From: Lewinellaceae bacterium
GTDB lineage: Bacteria; Bacteroidota; Bacteroidia; Chitinophagales; Saprospiraceae
Direction: 5' to 3'
DNA length: 8,101 bases
Assembly (NCBI GenBank): GCA_016711435.1
Contig: JADJSY010000082.1
Location: 1 to 8,101, forward strand
The notes beneath the pieces are model-generated. The model searched no databases. It saw only the letters and a program-made list of their open reading frames with translations, and was not told where the DNA came from. The first letter of the stretch is position 1. Each line of letters begins with the position of its first letter. Below, piece after piece: positions 6,074-8,101 of the stretch. A program made the translations under genes and the position numbers.

Positions 6074-8101
6074 ATGCGCCGATTGCTCCTCCTTCTTGCC
6101 TTGTTTATCTGCAGTTCTGTCGCCGGGTTTGGACAGTTTTTTCACACCGAATCGCACTATACCGAGCCGCTTGGTGAGCCGCGCGAACACCCGATCGACA
6201 TCAGCCGGATGACTCTCAAGGTGGAATTTGACGCGCCGAAAGGTATCGTCAAAGGCGTGGTGACACATCTCTTTACGCCGCTTCGCCGTGGCGTTGATTC
6301 GATTGTGTTTGATGCGTTGAAAATTACCATCAAATCTGCGACATTGAACGGTAAATCACTCCGCTTTCGCTCCACAGACTCGACGGTCATCGTCTATCCG
6401 TCGCCGGCACTTTCATGGGGAAGTACCGACTCGATTATTTTTAATTACGAAGCTACTCCGCGCAAAGGACTCTATTTCATCGGGTGGAATACGGAGGTAA
6501 AAAACACCAAAGAAATGGGCGCAACTCATAAACAAATATGGACACAAGGTCAGGCAATCGACAACCGCGCATGGATACCGATGTATGATGATGCGAATGA
6601 TAAATTTATTACCGAGACGATTATTACGTTTGATAAGGACTATCAAGTCCTCTCCAACGGAACAAAAGTCAGCGAGAAAAATAATAGCAACGGCACCAAA
6701 ACATGGCATTACACGATGACGCATCCTCATGCGGGGTATCTGTTGATGCTTGGAATTGGCAAATATTCGATTGAGAATCGCAAGTCGAAGTCGGGTGTGC
6801 CGGTACATTTATGGTATTACACCGATTATCCGGAGCGTATGGAGCCGACGTATCGCTACTCGACCGAGGCAATTGACTTCCTCGAAGAGCAGACCGGCGT
6901 TCCCTATCCATGGGAATCGTACTCGCAGATTCCGGTGCAGGAGTTTACGTTTGGCGCGATGGAAAATACCACCGCGACGGTATTTGGTGATTTCTCCCAA
7001 GTCGATGCGCGTGGATTTCTCGACCGTAACTATGTCGCTACAAATGTGCATGAGCTTACACATCAATGGTTTGGCGATTTAATTACCGCGCGCAGCTTGA
7101 AAGGCACATGGCTACAGGAAAGCTTTGCAACGTATTACCCAACCATTTTCACTCGGAAATATTATGGTGAAGATGCGTATCAGTGGTCACGTCGGGGCGA
7201 ACAAAACGCAGCGCTCGCGGCATCGGAAAAAGACCGTTTGCCGATTGTGCGCACGCAGGCGGGAGGTTCGAGATTTTATCCCAAAGGCGCAGCCGTCATC
7301 GACATGATGAACTATGTCTATGGTGAGGAAGAGTTTAAACGCGTGATACAATATTACCTCAAGAAACACAGCTATGCCAACGTAGAAACCAATGACCTCT
7401 ACCTCGCCTTTCAGGATGTACTGGGTGTGACGCCAAATTGGTTTTTTGATGAATGGTTGTATCGCGGCGGCGAACCGCATTATGAGGTAAAATGGGATGA
7501 TTTGCGTGGTAAATCGGGACGTGAAACACGCATTTCGGTAGCACAAATTCAGCCGCGGGATGAGCTGTCGGGTTTGTTTAAAATGCCGGTGGAATTCGAA
7601 GTGCATTACGCTGACGGTACGAGCGAGAAAAAACGCGAATGGATTGAAAAAGAACAGGAAACGGTGGTTATTCCGAATGCGAATAATAAGGACGTGGCGT
7701 ATGTTTTATTCGACCCTGCAAGCAGAATTATCAAAAAAATGACGTTCAAAAAACCCTTCGAAGAGCTTAAATCACAAGTACTTGGCGCGCCGAATATGAT
7801 TGATCGCTACGACGCGCTCGTAGGACTCAAAAACGATTCGAGTGATGTAAATGCCAAACACAAGGTGCTTGCCCAAGTCTTCGACCGTGAAAAGTACAGC
7901 GCGATGAAGACGGAAATTATCACTCAGCTTGCGGATGAGAAGACGGAAACAGCGAAATCGGTACTGCATAAAGCATTCAAGGATAAGGATATAGACGTTC
8001 GCAAAGCTGCTTTGAACAACATCAAAGGTGTTCCTACGGACTTCCGGTCGGATGTGGAATTTTTACTCAAAGACTCATCCTACGCGCTCATTTCGAGTGC
8101 T
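6074..8101 (+). CDS. Exported M1-family zinc aminopeptidase, 3' end beyond window
   Basis: All 676 visible codons are open and the gene runs off the window. Residues 1-20 (MRRLLLLLALFICSSVAGFG) are a signal peptide with likely cleavage before Gln21; Cys13 lacks a lipobox, so a lipoprotein is unlikely. The N-terminal beta domain is followed by the WTQGQAIDNRAWIP region typical of M1 enzymes. The catalytic domain has the exopeptidase motif GAMEN (294-298) and zinc site HELTH (His326, His330) with Glu349 after exactly 18 residues (WLQESFATY). Glu327 is the expected general base and Tyr402 (YPKGAAV) the transition-state Tyr. Family knowledge: it removes N-terminal residues from peptides using Zn2+, here in the periplasm or outside the cell. 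From about residue 570 the sequence becomes helical and HEAT-like (DVRKAALNNIKGVP), resembling M1 members with a HEAT C-terminal domain. It is divergently transcribed from the WD40 array. Substrate preference cannot be told. Confidence 0.93.
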   Translation, partial: MRRLLLLLALFICSSVAGFGQFFHTESHYTEPLGEPREHPIDISRMTLKVEFDAPKGIVKGVVTHLFTPLRRGVDSIVFDALKITIKSATLNGKSLRFRSTDSTVIVYPSPALSWGSTDSIIFNYEATPRKGLYFIGWNTEVKNTKEMGATHKQIWTQGQAIDNRAWIPMYDDANDKFITETIITFDKDYQVLSNGTKVSEKNNSNGTKTWHYTMTHPHAGYLLMLGIGKYSIENRKSKSGVPVHLWYYTDYPERMEPTYRYSTEAIDFLEEQTGVPYPWESYSQIPVQEFTFGAMENTTATVFGDFSQVDARGFLDRNYVATNVHELTHQWFGDLITARSLKGTWLQESFATYYPTIFTRKYYGEDAYQWSRRGEQNAALAASEKDRLPIVRTQAGGSRFYPKGAAVIDMMNYVYGEEEFKRVIQYYLKKHSYANVETNDLYLAFQDVLGVTPNWFFDEWLYRGGEPHYEVKWDDLRGKSGRETRISVAQIQPRDELSGLFKMPVEFEVHYADGTSEKKREWIEKEQETVVIPNANNKDVAYVLFDPASRIIKKMTFKKPFEELKSQVLGAPNMIDRYDALVGLKNDSSDVNAKHKVLAQVFDREKYSAMKTEIITQLADEKTETAKSVLHKAFKDKDIDVRKAALNNIKGVPTDFRSDVEFLLKDSSYALISSA

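Noticed and set aside
6062..7606. Minus-strand ORFs under the peptidase gene (for example 6413-6808, 6809-7066, 7187-7606)
   Set aside because: They lie opposite a clear M1 peptidase with intact motifs and resemble no family.

Overview
The window looks like a chromosomal segment of a bacterium from the Bacteroidota/Chlorobiota/Ignavibacteria/Kapabacteria (FCB) group. The main evidence is the C-terminal tails on the minus-strand genes. They carry the LYPNP motif and end in a Gly-Met-Tyr strand followed by a short basic/hydrophobic strand, which is the type A sorting domain of the type IX secretion system (T9SS). Supporting evidence is a TAnnTTTG-like -7 promoter hexamer and signal peptides predicted to cleave just before Gln. 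The exact lineage cannot be fixed from the sequence alone.

Positions 11-5460 (minus strand) hold three head-to-tail copies of a gene for a secreted WD40 beta-propeller protein. Each has a signal peptide, a run of ~42-residue WD units (core WSPDGxKIATAS...IWS...GEKLxTLKGH) and a T9SS tail. Copies I (11-1423) and III (4060-5460) have 8 WD units and are close relatives. Copy II (1565-3918), between them, has about 16 different units but shares the ends. All three are broken by single- or two-base insertions and deletions, with coding sense kept in each fragment. Both spacers between copies are 141 nt and nearly identical, each with a promoter, a Shine-Dalgarno site and a terminator hairpin. Tail sequences show a sharp mosaic breakpoint, indicating gene conversion or unequal recombination (or a repeat-assembly chimera).

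Positions 5461-6073 are a ~610-nt divergent intergenic region. It holds the copy III promoter, a ~218-bp non-coding element bounded by TTTTTTAACGCAGAGG inverted repeats, a second inverted repeat with a GNRA-type loop at its centre, and the promoter and ribosome binding site for the plus-strand gene.

Positions 6074-8101 (plus strand, open at the window end) encode an exported M1-family (gluzincin) aminopeptidase with GAMEN, HEXXH-X18-E and the catalytic Tyr, followed by the start of a HEAT-like helical C-terminal region. It is intact over all 676 visible codons, in contrast to the frameshifted array. No functional link between the peptidase and the propeller genes is visible beyond both being exported; they are divergently transcribed. 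No tRNA, rRNA, CRISPR array or complete transposase was found.
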